DNA of 64,000 nucleotides from Paulownia fortunei (Eukaryota > Streptophyta > Magnoliopsida > Lamiales > Paulowniaceae). Positions within the stretch are counted from its first letter, which is position 1. Each line of letters starts with the position of its first letter. The stretch is from positions 3,410,001 through 3,474,000 of the forward strand of contig CM033121.1 in NCBI GenBank assembly GCA_019321725.1, read 5' to 3'. The translations under genes and the position numbers were made by a program. The notes beneath the pieces were generated by a model. It worked only from the letters and a program-made list of their open reading frames with translations. It was not told the DNA's origin and did no database searches. This document shows, piece after piece, positions 12,945-27,400 of the stretch.

Positions 12945-14269
12945 CTTGACCGCAACCAGCCTTGTTGATTGCTAAAACAGTAGGTAGAAACTCATGATGG
13001 CTACTTCTTCAGGAATTTCTTTCTTTCTGGTGGTAATTGTAAATTCTTTTCTTAGTTGCTTTTGTTGGTTAATAGAACTTCACATCTTTGGGTTCGGGTC
13101 TTCTCATGTTTGTGCAGTTGTAATTTTTTCTCCATTTTTTTTTTATAATTAGAATTTGCTAGCGTAGCTGTAAAACTTGAGGGGAATCAAGAAATTTTCA
13201 GATAACTCACGAACTCTTTCTGGATGTTATTTCTTTTGAGGGCCTACTAGACATTGGCCAGTTAAACCACCACAACCAAGTAGCTCATATCCACTCCAGG
13301 TATACCGGAAAAACCAAAACAACAAGGGCCATAAGGAAAAGAGAGTTTTGGTACCCCTTGGGGCTAAACTTATTACCTACCAATATCCTAGTTTTGAAGT
13401 TTCGTCTCAACTTCCAAAACCAAAACTCCCTTCATACAATAACAAGTCACAAAATTCTTGCTCAGAGTTCCATTCATACGTTGATGTTAGAGCCAAACTA
13501 GTAACAAGAAATTGTCAGAACAAGTGTATGGATGATGAATGAACTCATCCTTGCAACTTGAAGATCATATGAAGACGGACAAGAAATGGTAAGATGTGTT
13601 ACTATGAAAATTAAGTTAGCATTATTTAGACACTACCAAATGTCTTTTCCATATTCTCTCTGTCTCTATGTAATGGGATTCTGTAGCAGCAACTCAGATG
13701 GGGCTTTGAGCAGGCAACCCGCAACGGTTTGATGTTTAACCATGGTATAAAATAAAATTTTCACAAGGGTTAAAGTCCTTTGGGTTTTTGTTACTTAGCA
13801 ATTAAAAAAATACTATCGTAGAAGTAAAAAAATACACTTTAATTTGTAAAAAGTCCAAGAAAAATCATTTACATTCTGCAGAATTCATAGGCAGATTAAA
13901 CTCAGATCTTGCAATTTCATTTTGCTGCGTTTGTAAAACCACCTGGATTTTTATGACATAAAAGAGCAAAATTGCTTCACACTAGACACACAGGCGATGT
14001 TAGGAATTCACTCAAAGGGGCAGGGAGGGGGAATTATCAGCATTTTTTTTTTTTGCTACTGGGTCATTATGACTTCTTTCATTTCAAAGATATTCAAACT
14101 CGACAAGGTAAAACTACAAAATAAATAATAAAAAAAAAGGCAAAGTTGACAGAAATATAAAATCACAATGAGAAAGCCCTTCCTTTTACATTAGCAAAAT
14201 TGTCGTTTCATTTGCTTTAGTAAATACACATTATAATAAAACTTAGCACTTGGATGTGACTCACATATT
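12945..14269. other. Convergent 3' region of PRAF (+) and GCD1-like (-)
   Basis: The two genes converge here, so this stretch should hold both 3' UTRs. The first 200 nt or so after the PRAF stop is T-rich, as is usual for plant 3' ends. A T-run lies at 14043-14054 and an A-run at about 14130-14138. The open frame at 13348-13542 resembles no family I know and is most likely accidental. Confidence 0.5.
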
Positions 14270-16358
14270 TCATCGCCCTTTAGAGGACGAGTAAGTGCTG
14301 GCAAATGTAGCCTTCTCCTCTCTGAAAGGTTGAGTTGATTCATCTGATACACTAGGCAACCTTGAAACACTTCCCTTCCCTTTCTTTGCATTGGGTCCAA
14401 TTTCTTCTATCATGTACTTCCATCCATCAATGGGCCTCCTCCGGCTAAATATGTGTGTTTTTATAAAGCTGGCAATCTGAAATCCATTGAAAGGCAGGGG
14501 CCAAATGAAAAATGAAAAGCAAAGAAATAGAAACAGCATAAAATAAAGAAAATAGAAATTAAGCTTTAAATGGTATTATGGTGTTGAACTATATGAACCT
14601 GGAACTTATTGAAGGCAATTCGACGCTCAAATTCTTGAACCAGGATGTCTTCTTCTCTTTGTGACATATCCCATATATTGCCATCTGGAGTTTTTGATGT
14701 TGTTTCCCAGCCATCAGGTTTGTTTTTTAACTCGGATCCGGGAATTTTTTGATCTCCCAAATTATTGTTTGCAGAATCAAATATCCTACATTTATTGAAA
14801 CCAAAAAGTTTTAGTCGTGTCTAAAGTTTCCAACAGTGAACAAATTTCAATATTGACATGACTGCAACAACACATAAATGAGTTTGTATATGTGCTCCCT
14901 CACTTAAAAATCCATAAAAGACGAGTCTTTTAATGGCCATCCTTAGCAGAAAAATAACTTCCAGCAATCAGGAACAACATCAAAAAAATTCTCAAAAGGA
15001 GAAAATTTTGTATGACCAATAGCTAGCCTAATTCCTGTTGGCAACATGGCCAAAGGGAGACAAAGCACACGGCACGATGCACATACCTGGAACCCAAAAT
15101 TTCATCCAATATGAAGGTCTTACTTAATTGTTTTTATCTTAAGCTGATATTGTCCAAAATATGCTTGACGAAAACCCTCAAGCACATAAAAAATAAAGAT
15201 GATGCTCTTAAACAAATCAAAACTTCGTAGAGGATTGACATGAATCCCCCAAATAAACTTCCCAACACCATGAAAAATGCTTGGTTGTTCACTAAATGCG
15301 CAAAAGACCAAAAAAGAGTGCAAACATCATTTAACGATGTACTCAAGAGCCTAAAGCAATTTCCCTAGTGCCACAAATCATATTCATAAGCAATCGTAAA
15401 GCAACAACAACCAAATCAGCCCTATAACAGCTACCACCTATTTCCAAACTAATAATCAGAGCAGAATATTTCAGAAATTGTCATCCACAAAGAAAGCCTA
15501 TCTGATACCTAGAAAACTTTAATGTATAAATAAGACAGATTATTCTTAGAAGGTCATGTATATCCGCATTCAGGACAATCACAACCATCAATACATTAGG
15601 GGTCCATATCGAGTCCACATACAATGACAGTCATTCAGTTCTATACTGTACTAGTGTTATGCATCAAGTAACAGAATTCTGCTTGAAATACCACAATGCA
15701 GCTAATGATTACTAAAATTGAACAAAAAATTCCATCTTTACATGACAATAAAGTGAATCGAAAAAAATTAAAGCGCGAAAAGAACTACATACTCAGAAGC
15801 GCTATCAAGCAATTTCTCAATAGCGTCGCTGCCAGAAATGGAATTGCCCAATTTAGCCTCCTCCAATTTCTCAATCTCCTTCACCCAAAGCCCCGCGTGT
15901 ATTTTCTGCTTCGTCAGTCTATAATCCCTCTTCATATTCTCCAAGCTGTAAAGCGAAGAAGAAGAAGATGATGATCCCGATGCGCCCACATTTCTGTCGT
16001 CATCTTTTTTGACCGATTTGCCCTTCCTCTGATCCCAGTTATCGTTCATGTCCTCCACGAAAGCCTGGGTCTCGGGGTCTATTTCTTCTGGCGGGGAGGG
16101 GAGTGTAGTTTGGGGTTTTTGGGCGGTGGTGGGAAGGGAGAAGCTGACGTCGGATTCCCATGGGGCGCGCGGGGATTTTCCGGAGAGGTCGTCGGGGAGC
16201 CAGGCGGTTTCCCACGCGTCATTCCACTCGTCCTCGCCGGTTTTGCTGTTTCTGGTAGTTCGATTGGTCGAAAAAGGGCGGACGGAGGCAGTGGCGGCGG
16301 CGGTGGGGTTTAGGTGGGGGTTTTTGAGGACGGAGGTTAGCCTGTGAATTAGCGTCAT
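14270..16358 (-). CDS. GCD1: GAMETE CELL DEFECTIVE 1-like mitochondrial protein
   Basis: Conserved plant protein; in Arabidopsis GCD1 is reported as mitochondrial and needed for final maturation of male and female gametes. Exons on the minus strand: 16358-15789, 15118-15087 (32 nt), 14785-14599, 14476-14270. All use GT-AG and the phases match, giving 331 residues. The N-terminus (MTLIHRLTSVLK... then RPFSTN) is basic, Ser/Ala-rich and lacks acidic residues, like a mitochondrial presequence with cleavage near RPF/ST. A low-complexity Ser run lies about 131-139. The C-terminal half, with ELKNKPDGWETTSK, NIWDMSQREEDIL, FERRIAFNKFQ and FIKTHIFSRRRPIDGWKYMI, is the conserved core; its biochemical role is unknown. 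The family name rests on my recall of this core, so the symbol is less certain than the gene model. An out-of-frame ATG lies 7 nt upstream (16365). Confidence 0.7.
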
Positions 16359-16642
16359 CTTTCATGGAGTTTACGAATTGTTAGCTTTTTATGTCTTTCT
16401 AAGTTTTAACATTGAGTATCGACAATTGAGTTCTAATTTAATAACATTATATTTGGGCCGATATGGGCGACAGAGCCCAACTACGTAACCAACCAGCTTC
16501 CACCGAACCTCACCAGGCCCACTAGGGTTTTGGCCCAAAAAACGAATATATAAATCGCTCTCAAATTCTCCCACCCCGAACCTTGTCTTTCGTTTCTGCT
16601 ACGATCAGCAGATCGGACTGAGGACGTTGGCGGCAGAAAATC
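16359..16642. promoter_or_regulatory. Divergent promoter shared by RPS9 (+) and GCD1-like (-)
   Basis: Only 284 nt separate the two start codons. Site II-type TGGGCY/RGCCCA elements occur at 16454-16459, 16464-16469 (TGGGCG), 16475-16479, 16515-16521 and 16531-16537. A telo-box-like AAACCCTA (minus strand) is at 16523-16530, between two site II motifs. This pairing is the known signature of plant ribosomal-protein and translation-linked promoters, bound by TCP and Pur-alpha/Myb-type factors. A TATA box TATATAAA at 16547-16554 points toward RPS9, putting its start near 16580 in a pyrimidine-rich stretch. The minus-oriented gene has no clear TATA box. Confidence 0.8.
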
Positions 16643-18708
<2,066 letters not shown>

Positions 18709-20739
18709 GGCCTAGTAGTTTATTTAGTTAATGATAATGCTAGGAAGCAGTGTTATGAGTCTGTCTCTGCTGCTCTTGTAGTGATGACATCTTCTATAAA
18801 CTATCAGCGTTTTTGGTTGAGATATTCAGATTTAGGACGACATAAGCTTTGGCATGTTTGTCTAACTATAGATGTCAATTTTTTGTTGTCCATCTTCAAG
18901 TTGAACTTTTGCATCTTTGTTATACAAGACAGGTTTTTCAATTGATCTCCAGGCTTAGTTTTTCGTTGTGTATTGTGGTATGCCAGGTCTAAGAGCTCTC
19001 TGACCATATGAATTTTTTGGTGTCCTTACCTGTGAAGCGCACTAGTTTTGGTTGATGTTCTTGGTTGTTGCATCTATAGACTATTGATCTTTAAGCCACA
19101 GTTCGTTAATTCCAATTGGCATTCTGGAATTTTTCATTTTTGTTAAATTTGGGATGTACTTGGGGTTGTTAATAGGAATTGATTGAAGGTTTGTTTATTG
19201 TATTGGTCACAATTTTACACTACCTCTTTTCATTGGGTGGCAATTGCACTAATTACTGCCATGGAAATCTGCTGCGGCAGTGCTGCCACCATGAAACACG
19301 AGCAGCCAGTATTAAAAACCTTAATGTTCTCTATACTCAAGTGGGAGACAAACAGACCAAAAGGGTAGTTATTTCCATGTAACGATGCAGGTCTACAGCC
19401 TAAGGAAAGCAGTCAAATGACTGAAATATGCGACTGCACAACCCAAACATGATTCTTTCTGTGCTGCTGCAGTATGAACATGAGCCATGAAAAAACAAGA
19501 TTAGAGACAATTCAGGATTTGAACTGCTAATTGATAGTAAGATCGGTTTGATCGTCGATCCAATTATAAAAATATTGCTCATAGCAATAGCTGTAGAAAT
19601 CCAACTTGAAATTATGGGCAAATACGAATTGTTGAGATCAAATGACATGTATAAAAATGATATGAAGCAATCAACAATAGTTAGAAGTCCAGCTTGGATT
19701 AACAGACTATAAGATATCGATTGCTCGCGATCATAGTGTTACTCCACCTCTGTTCAAGAAATTCAAGAACTGTACATTGATTGGTCCTAATCAAGGAGCC
19801 ATAATATACTGAAAACACATGGCTCATACCAAATTTCATAATATACGAAAAATATATAGATCATATCAAAATTCATACTGAAAATCATGCTACGTCAACA
19901 TAATGTGAATCATGCTACGTCACTACAACGTGGAACTTGTAGAGGATGTCATGAAAGAAGGAAGGATTCAGTCGATGACTTTGCTGATTCTCAAAGGATG
20001 TGCAATTAACTCTCTTCATTAAGTTTTTAGAAAAATGAGGACTGAATTTCCTTGTAATGTTAACACGGAAATTGAATTAGTTACGGGCTAGGTTGCAAGA
20101 TTTTCAATGTGGCTTTTGAGTGAATCTCAGTATATATATAATCTGTCCAACATTCCAGACCAAAAGTACAATGAAAATTTTAGTATCAACTCGATGATAG
20201 AAAGCAGGAAATTGTCAAGAAATTTCATGAACATACATGCCTAAAAGATGACACATTAATATTCACTATAATTGAAACTTGTACCCTTTAATTAGGACTA
20301 AATGCTGTCTTTCCCTCATATTATATAATAAATAAAGTTCTCTATAAATTGGTAAAAAGGGTGAATACTGATCTATGAAATGAAAAACAAAAAAAAGCTA
20401 TTTACCTTCTGTATTATTAAAAATGGAACAAATATCACTCAACTTCAATTTCTACTATATATTAAAATATAAATGTTCAACACACCTTTATATATGATAA
20501 TGATTTTTTTCCCTTTATTTATAACTGATCATGACATTTGAAGTAATAGTTATTAAATATATACATGTAGAAGAAGTATTTACTAATAACATGTATTCTT
20601 ATTGAAAATATTCAAAGGAAACAATTATTCTAATTATAGATTTTGTTACCTTATACTTAAAATAAAAATAATACTCAAGAGTTATTTGTGCAGTCAATAA
20701 AGTCTTTGTGAGAGCGAAATGAAATGCTGATACTTAAGA
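18709..20739. other. RPS9 3' UTR, then AT-rich intergenic DNA
   Basis: The first 200-300 nt are T-rich and probably the RPS9 3' UTR. No protein gene is supportable beyond it. A short near-repeat (AATCATGCTACGTCA) occurs twice at about 19880-19922. From about 20250 on the DNA is strongly AT-rich. Confidence 0.5.
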
Positions 20740-21161
20740 TGCTACAAGAAAAAAATACTGTTATTAACAAAATGCTAAGTAATTAATATATTAGTCATTA
20801 ATAATATATATTTGGTGACAGAGATTTTTTTATCATAATAATTATTATTTACAAATTTATGTTAAATTATGAGACATGTATAGTGACAAAGTAACAAATA
20901 TGTGACAATTTTTATTGTCACTAGATTGTTAGTATACATATCATAATTAATTATCAAAAATAATAATTCATGTATAATTCTTATATTACTAATTTTCAAT
21001 AATGACAATTTTTTCACAATTTTTTCACTATTATACATATGAAATTATTGTTATTATTATAAAATAAAATTTAGCATTCTTAAACACATATAATAAATGA
21101 TAATTTTAATATTGTCATTTTAGGTATTGATATGACATTCTTTTTTTTTTTTCTTGTAATG
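20740..21161. mobile_element. CACTA-type non-autonomous element (MITE)
   Basis: The left end TGCTACAAGAAAAAAATAC and the right end, read on the minus strand, CATTACAAGAAAAAAAAAAA are close variants of the plant CACTACAAGAAAA terminal repeat. The trinucleotide AGA flanks both sides (20737-20739 and 21162-21164), matching the 3-bp target duplication of CACTA elements. The 422-nt body is AT-rich, with GTGACAA/TTGTCAC words that could be subterminal repeats, and has no open frame. It must have been moved in trans. Confidence 0.7.
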
Positions 21162-21164
21162 AGA

Positions 21165-22271
21165 ACTCAAAATTCTTTGTCTTCAATGAGCAGTATTCTG
21201 TTGAATTCATTACCATACTCGTATTCATATCTGTCGTGTGAAACGATTCTTGATCGTTGTTTGTAGAGCTGTCAATCAGATTTTGTGAGCAAAATTAAAA
21301 GGCTCAGGTTCACACACCTTTAAATTTAATAATCTTAAGTTTGAACTTAGCCTTTATAATTTCTTTCCCTTTGCTCAAACTCAAGTCACATTCTTTTATC
21401 AGACTGGGCCTAATACCAAGTTAGCTCATGTAATAAATTTTATTATTAAAAACTATTTGTAAAATTAATGAAAAAGTACGAAAATCTAGTATCCTTGCAA
21501 AACATAATCTTTGAAGAGTTTTAACAAAAACATAGATATAAAAAAAACAAAAAAAACAAAAGAAATCGTATTGTTATAACTAATTCTCATGTTTCAATAT
21601 TATAATTTTCCTTTTTTGGTTTCAATATTAGGTTTTGTTTGGTTTCATTTCCATTCTTACATTCTTTTTTTTCGAGAAATGAAAATATATTCGTCACTTG
21701 CTCGCAGCTGAAAATAGTATTTTTATTTTTTAAAAATATCAATTATTTATTATAATATTTAAATAATTATATATCATAGTATACCATCACTAACTACAAT
21801 AAAATAATAATAGTATCATATTTTCAGTCCACTAAAAAAAACAAACAACGTTGACAAAATATTTACACTTAAAAATATCTCACACTTTTAAATTTCATTC
21901 TCTCAAAATATTTTTTTCAAAACAGATGGAAATAAAACAAAACAAAGCCTAAATTTTCCAAACCCATTTTGGGTCGGCCAGATTTAATTTAAACACTCAA
22001 ACTCTTCGTTGATCAAATTTAATACCAACTTAGAAAAAAAAATAGTTTACCTAAATTTAATATTCTCAAGAGCCATAATACTAAAGACACCTATATTCCA
22101 AAAGAGATCATGAGTGTAAGGAAATTAATTACCTATGGTACTAAAATTTAGCATATGCTAATATTGGGATGATGTTTGAAATGACACAAACCTAAGTTAA
22201 GAAATTGGCTAAGCAAAGCAAAAGTAATTTCCCCATGTTTGAAAATCCAAACCCAACACACATTTTAAAGT
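21165..22271. other. AT-rich intergenic DNA with degenerate repeat
   Basis: No gene seen. At about 21265-21470 there is a degenerate segment with words such as GGCTCAGGTT and CTCAAACTCAAGTC, like other dispersed fragments at 54670-54960. The rest is poly-A/T-rich. Confidence 0.4.
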
Positions 22272-22321
22272 TGGGTGGGTGGGTGTGTGTGTGGGGGGGG
22301 GGGGGGAGGAGGGGGGGGGGC
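22272..22321 (+). repeat. GGGT/GT/poly-G compound microsatellite
   Basis: (GGGT)n passes into (GT)n, then two long G runs separated by AGGA. This strand has high G-quadruplex potential. A predicted 66-residue frame across it is only translated repeat. Confidence 0.9.
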
Positions 22322-23855
22322 GCTTTTGGCGGGCACGACACGGCCCTTTCGTTATCACATCCTGTCTTAATTATACTCCTCTTCCTTCATTATAAATTTC
22401 TTTAAACGTCAACGTGAACGTGTGCAACACTGCAATCCATCCCAATTTATACGGGATTATTTATCTATTTAGCGCGGTCTGTTTTGAAAATTTTGATTTA
22501 GAAAAGTAAGGTTTGAGTTGACGTGTGACAATGAATTTTAAATGTTAATATTTTTTGTTTATTTTTTTTGTGATTTGTTATTTAAGTTTGAGTTATAAGA
22601 TGTGACAAGTGAAATAAAGTCTTGCTATATTTGTTGAAAAGTGAATTCTATTACAAAGTGGAACTCTTGAAATAATTATAAAAAAATTTGAATTTGTTGT
22701 TGAAGTTATAAGAGAAGATGTAGTCTAAAATACTATTATTATAAGTGGATTTTATGGAGAAAAAATAAATTGAGAGAGTTTATGCAATGAAATCTTACAC
22801 AAATGGTAAAGTTGATATCTTAAAATTTATTAAAAGGTATTGAATTTAAGTTTCAATAAAATATGAGTGTTAATATACTTTTTGTAATAATTCCTTTATG
22901 TTGGTCTTTCATATTTTAACATGAGGATATGTGTGATTTATTGTGCATAATAGCTTTTGAATTTAAAATTACATTTGGATGAAAAAAATTTAATTTTGAG
23001 AAGAGAATTTAGAGAATAATTTAAAATAATTTTTATAAAATAAATTTAAAATTCACTACAACGATATAAAAACAGTTTAATATAGAAGCTCATTTAAAAT
23101 TTATTGTATAATAAAATTATTCAAATAAATGTAATAAATTTATTATTATAAATTTAAAATATTTAATTTTAAATACATCAATTTAAATAAAACTTAAATG
23201 AAATATAATTAATAATAAACTGTTTTTTTTTCTTCAGAGAAAATGTCCTAGTTATTTCATATCAATGTGAAATCAAAACCCAAATCAATTATTGTCCTAA
23301 AAAATATAAATTCAATCAAATCGAACGGAAACTTGTCCGCTAACCTATCTATTCCAGTACCTAATCCAAGAAAAAACAAGAAGATTAAGGGATGTTAATT
23401 ATTTAGCCGACTCAGAGCACTTGGACCCCATATGTATGATCTTGTCCAAAGCAAAAGCAAGACAAACTAGTCAAAAAAAAAAGAACACAAGAATCACGAA
23501 ATTGTAGCCCTAACCCTAACTAATCCCACATACATCTATCTACACAAACTTTAATTATAGGGCATGGGGCGGCTAATATCTTGAGTGGGGTTATACATAC
23601 AGGTTTCACATGATCTATGCCACAATTTTTTTCACTTGTATAATGTTGTCTTTGTCTTGTCTAGTGGTGATTAGGTCTTCTTTTCATTGTCTTGACATGA
23701 GGAATAATTGAGTACTTATCTTTGATGAAAATGAAATCAAATATGACATATGACGCATCAACCAGCAGTCAAATTTTCTTGTGTGTGGAATCACACTTGG
23801 GAAATATGTTGATTTGACATTTGGGAAGTCTTAGCACTCTATTTTAATGTCTTTA
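22322..23855. other. AT-rich intergenic DNA
   Basis: No gene is supportable. GTCAACGTGAACGTGTGCAA at about 22408-22427 contains ACGTG-type words but no gene starts nearby. Telo-box-like words CCCTAACCCTAAC occur near 23508-23520. Confidence 0.4.
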
Positions 23856-24422
23856 CAGCTAATATAACATGCTCTAGAAAGAAGAATAATGATTTCAAAT
23901 TATCCGATTTTTTTATTTTATTTTAATATTATATCTTGTATTGTATTATAATTATAAATTAAACATATAAAATATTTTTTTAAATATATATTTTTCATGA
24001 ATTATATACACTTAACACGTATTCATAATGAGTAATATGGATATAAAGATAAATTAATCATTACGGCTAATATGATATGTTCTAGAAAGACAAACAATAA
24101 TCTCAAATTAACCTGATTCTTTTATTTTAATTTAATATATTTCATATTACATTATAATTATATATTAAATATATAAAATATTTTTTAAATATAAACTTGA
24201 CATAAATTCATGATGTGCAATATGACATGCAATAATAAATTAATCATTATATGCTCTACAAAGACGAACAACAATCTCAAATTAATTTGATTTTTTTATT
24301 TTAATTTAATATTATATTATAATTATATGTCAAATATATAAAATATTTTTTTAAATATATATTTTTGTAAATTGTATATACTTGATATATATTTATTATT
24401 TGATACAAACACAAATTAATTA
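23856..24422. repeat. Three diverged tandem copies of a 170-210 nt AT-rich unit
   Basis: Each copy starts with a variant of ATGCTCTAGAAAGA (near 23868, 24078 and 24250). It continues through CAAATTA..(C)TGATTTTTTTATTTTA, TTATAATTATA, CATATAAAATATTTTTTTAA and ends in ATAAATTAATCATTA (copy 3 ends as ACAAATTAATTATT). Spacings are about 210 and 172 nt; the difference is internal deletion. No open frame of interest. Confidence 0.75.
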
Positions 24423-27400
24423 TTTCTTATAATCATATCTTCCCCTACTGTCTCTCTCTTTTTTATTTTATTTGAGGGGTTTTTATGTCATGATGATGTA
24501 GGTTATGATAATTTCGGCAGCCTAAATTAGAGTACAAAAGTAGCAGACATTTGTAAAGATAAAGCTGACTAATTATGTCAATAATGGGTTTTAAGAATGT
24601 TTACATTTGACTAAAGATTTTTTTTTTTTTTTTTAGATATGAAATTATTATTGCCAATCTTAAAGTTGCTTGACCTAGAAGGTTCAATCTTTGAAATTTT
24701 ACCTATCATAATTGCAACATATGTCTTTATTTATGGTGCATTTCACCAAGGGGGATCAAAATTCACCCTCTTAAAAATGTTGCACATGCATGGATTTCTT
24801 TCATCAAGTCCTAATTTACAACTTCCAAAGCAAACTCTTTATTCAGGTTTGATTATTAACACGAAAAATGAAAATGGATTTATAGATAATTCATTTTTTT
24901 TTACATATATCAATATAACATAGGAAATATACTATGTTCGCAACAGGGGTGTAATAGTAATTCTCTAGACTACTTTAAAAAAAATAAAAAAAATTCAACT
25001 CCCTCTCAAGTTGGTTCGGTTCAAATTACATATTTTAATGCATATCACTCAAAATCATCCATAAAATGTATATTTACACATATCAATGCACAATAATGTT
25101 CAAATGTGTAGGCATAATTAGAAAACCAAAAACTTTATTTTCATATCATAATGATTTATTTATACACATGTCGTTGATATAATAAAAAATATTATAATTT
25201 ATAAATCAGAAGATTTGAAATTAGTGTTGCACGATATACTCCACACATGCCATAACCATTAGAAATGCAATACAATTTATCACTACCCTTAAGCTTCAGT
25301 GTAAATTTCCCCCTTTATTTTCCATTTTTAGTAAGTTTTCTACTCTACAAATAATTTCAGTTCATGCGATTTCCTATTCTATTAAAGCACAAGATTGATT
25401 TTTCCAAGGGAAGACTTTATGTCGACTTCTCTAACAAGTTTTTCCTATTGCAAATCAAATTTCATCTGTACTCCTTAACTTATCATCAAGAAGAATTGGC
25501 TATTTCACCTACCAATTTTATTAATTGCACACAAAGTCCTAAATTAATTCTTTATTTTTATCACAAAAAAATTATATATAATTTTTTATGCTTACATATT
25601 TGCAATCAAACGGTCGACTCAAGTAAGAATTTTCAAGAGTGCTCTACAATCTAAACACAGTAAGAATAATTTAACTATGAACCAATTCAAATATTACAAA
25701 GGGGCTTTATTTAAAATTGTCCCTAGTATTAATTTTCAATATATATATATAATATATACACACACACACCCCATCATATAATGCTAAATATCAATCTGGG
25801 CCAGCCATGGATTATTTGATAAGATGATAATGATATCTCTGGAGGAGACAATAGTACAATATAAATGTGTCCCATCCCAACAAGTGGTGGGATATCTCAA
25901 TTATTTTGGGATCACAACTCTCTAAATTATTTGGGACCCGCCCCTATCCCATCATCCATTGTTCTAGATCTATTGTCATGAAAAATGTATGGCAATTTGC
26001 TTTGTGCTTCACAAAAAAAGTTGATACCCATCTCTATCAACCAACTGTGTGGAGTTTAACTACAAATTGGTTTTGGTCTATGTTGGCTATCATCCATCTA
26101 TCCAAAAGAAATATATATATATATATATATAGATAATTTTTTTTTTTTTTTTTTTGAGGTAGTGTCTAGCAACCTTTTGTGGAAAAAAAAAAAAAAAAGA
26201 TCAATTCTTGTTCATCTTTTTCTTGGTTGGTGAAGTGTATAAATAAATTTAGATTTGTCTGATGTAAATTCGTCTTATTTTGACGTATAATCTGATTCGG
26301 GAACTTATGTGATGTATTTTGTCGTTATGTCAAATTTTACAGTTGAATTTCTCTGTAATTTTTTATTGATTTGATGTTGATGATGAAGAATTTTTTATTT
26401 TTTTTTTACGAATTAATTGTTCAATCATTTAGCCAAACTTGGATTTGTGAAATTTGAGTTAAGAATATGTTATTTAATTAAAACAAATGAAGTAAACTAG
26501 ATAAAATATGGCCAATTTTACCCTTGGGATTTTTACAAGTATTATTTCACTTCTATGTCTATTTAAATTGCAAATGATAAGTTGGATGAGAAAGCGAAAT
26601 TAATAAATTTAGAGTTTGTGGAAATTCTAAATTCATCATGTCCTTTTTATTCATTAGATTTAATATTCAATTTCAAATTGACAAATGCTTGTGTACAGAT
26701 TCGGTCTTCTTATGATAATTTCTAAAGATATAAGTACTCTTTTTTTTTTTAAAATATCTCCAAAAAATTAAATATGCCACAACTTTTATCACTCCATATC
26801 CAAAGTTATGGAATATGGATATTGAATACGTTACACCTAATAACACAAAAAAATTCACATACTGTATATGTTTATGATGAAATTACCGCATAATTACAAG
26901 ATATTTATTGTTTAATAACGACGAGTAGTTAAATTATATGTTATACTTTAAATCATAAGTAATTAAATTAAACGTGATAAATAAAAAAAAATCCCAGTTG
27001 TGCTCTCACATGTTATTGTTGTATATACTTAATTTCCACATATTTCTATCATTTTTTCTATTTTTAAAAGAAAAGAAAAGCTGAATACAAGAGAAATAAA
27101 AATCTGAAAACCTAGAACATGTTAATTATTATAATGGTTTTTTTTATTTATTTTTTAAACAAAAATATAGATGGGCAACCAGTAAGTCGTCTGGACATGG
27201 CAGACAACCCATTTCTTCGTCAGGTACTACATTATATAATCGGAAAAAAGGACCATGACCCTTTCTGTGGGACCCACCTTATTTGAGGAAAGCCCCCCAC
27301 TTGTCCCTTCCTGCGAAAAGGGCCTATCCCCTCTTTACAACCTATCAACTTGTGTTATTATTGTAATAATAAATATTTTTTCTAGGGAGTTGCTATTTGG

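Noticed and set aside
16048..16347. Plus-strand frames opposite GCD1 exon 1
   Set aside because: They are antisense shadows of a GC-rich coding exon with a convincing mitochondrial presequence on the minus strand.
22205..22405. 66-residue frame across the G-rich repeat
   Set aside because: It is translated microsatellite (Gly/Arg run) flanked by background sequence.
23500..23525. CCCTAACCCTAAC, possible interstitial telomere
   Set aside because: Only about two units, and the plant telomere is CCCTAAA; this is within chance or a telo-box word.
25800..26136. Less AT-rich patch with an 89-residue frame
   Set aside because: No known domain, ends in an AT microsatellite, and no splice or promoter context supports a gene.
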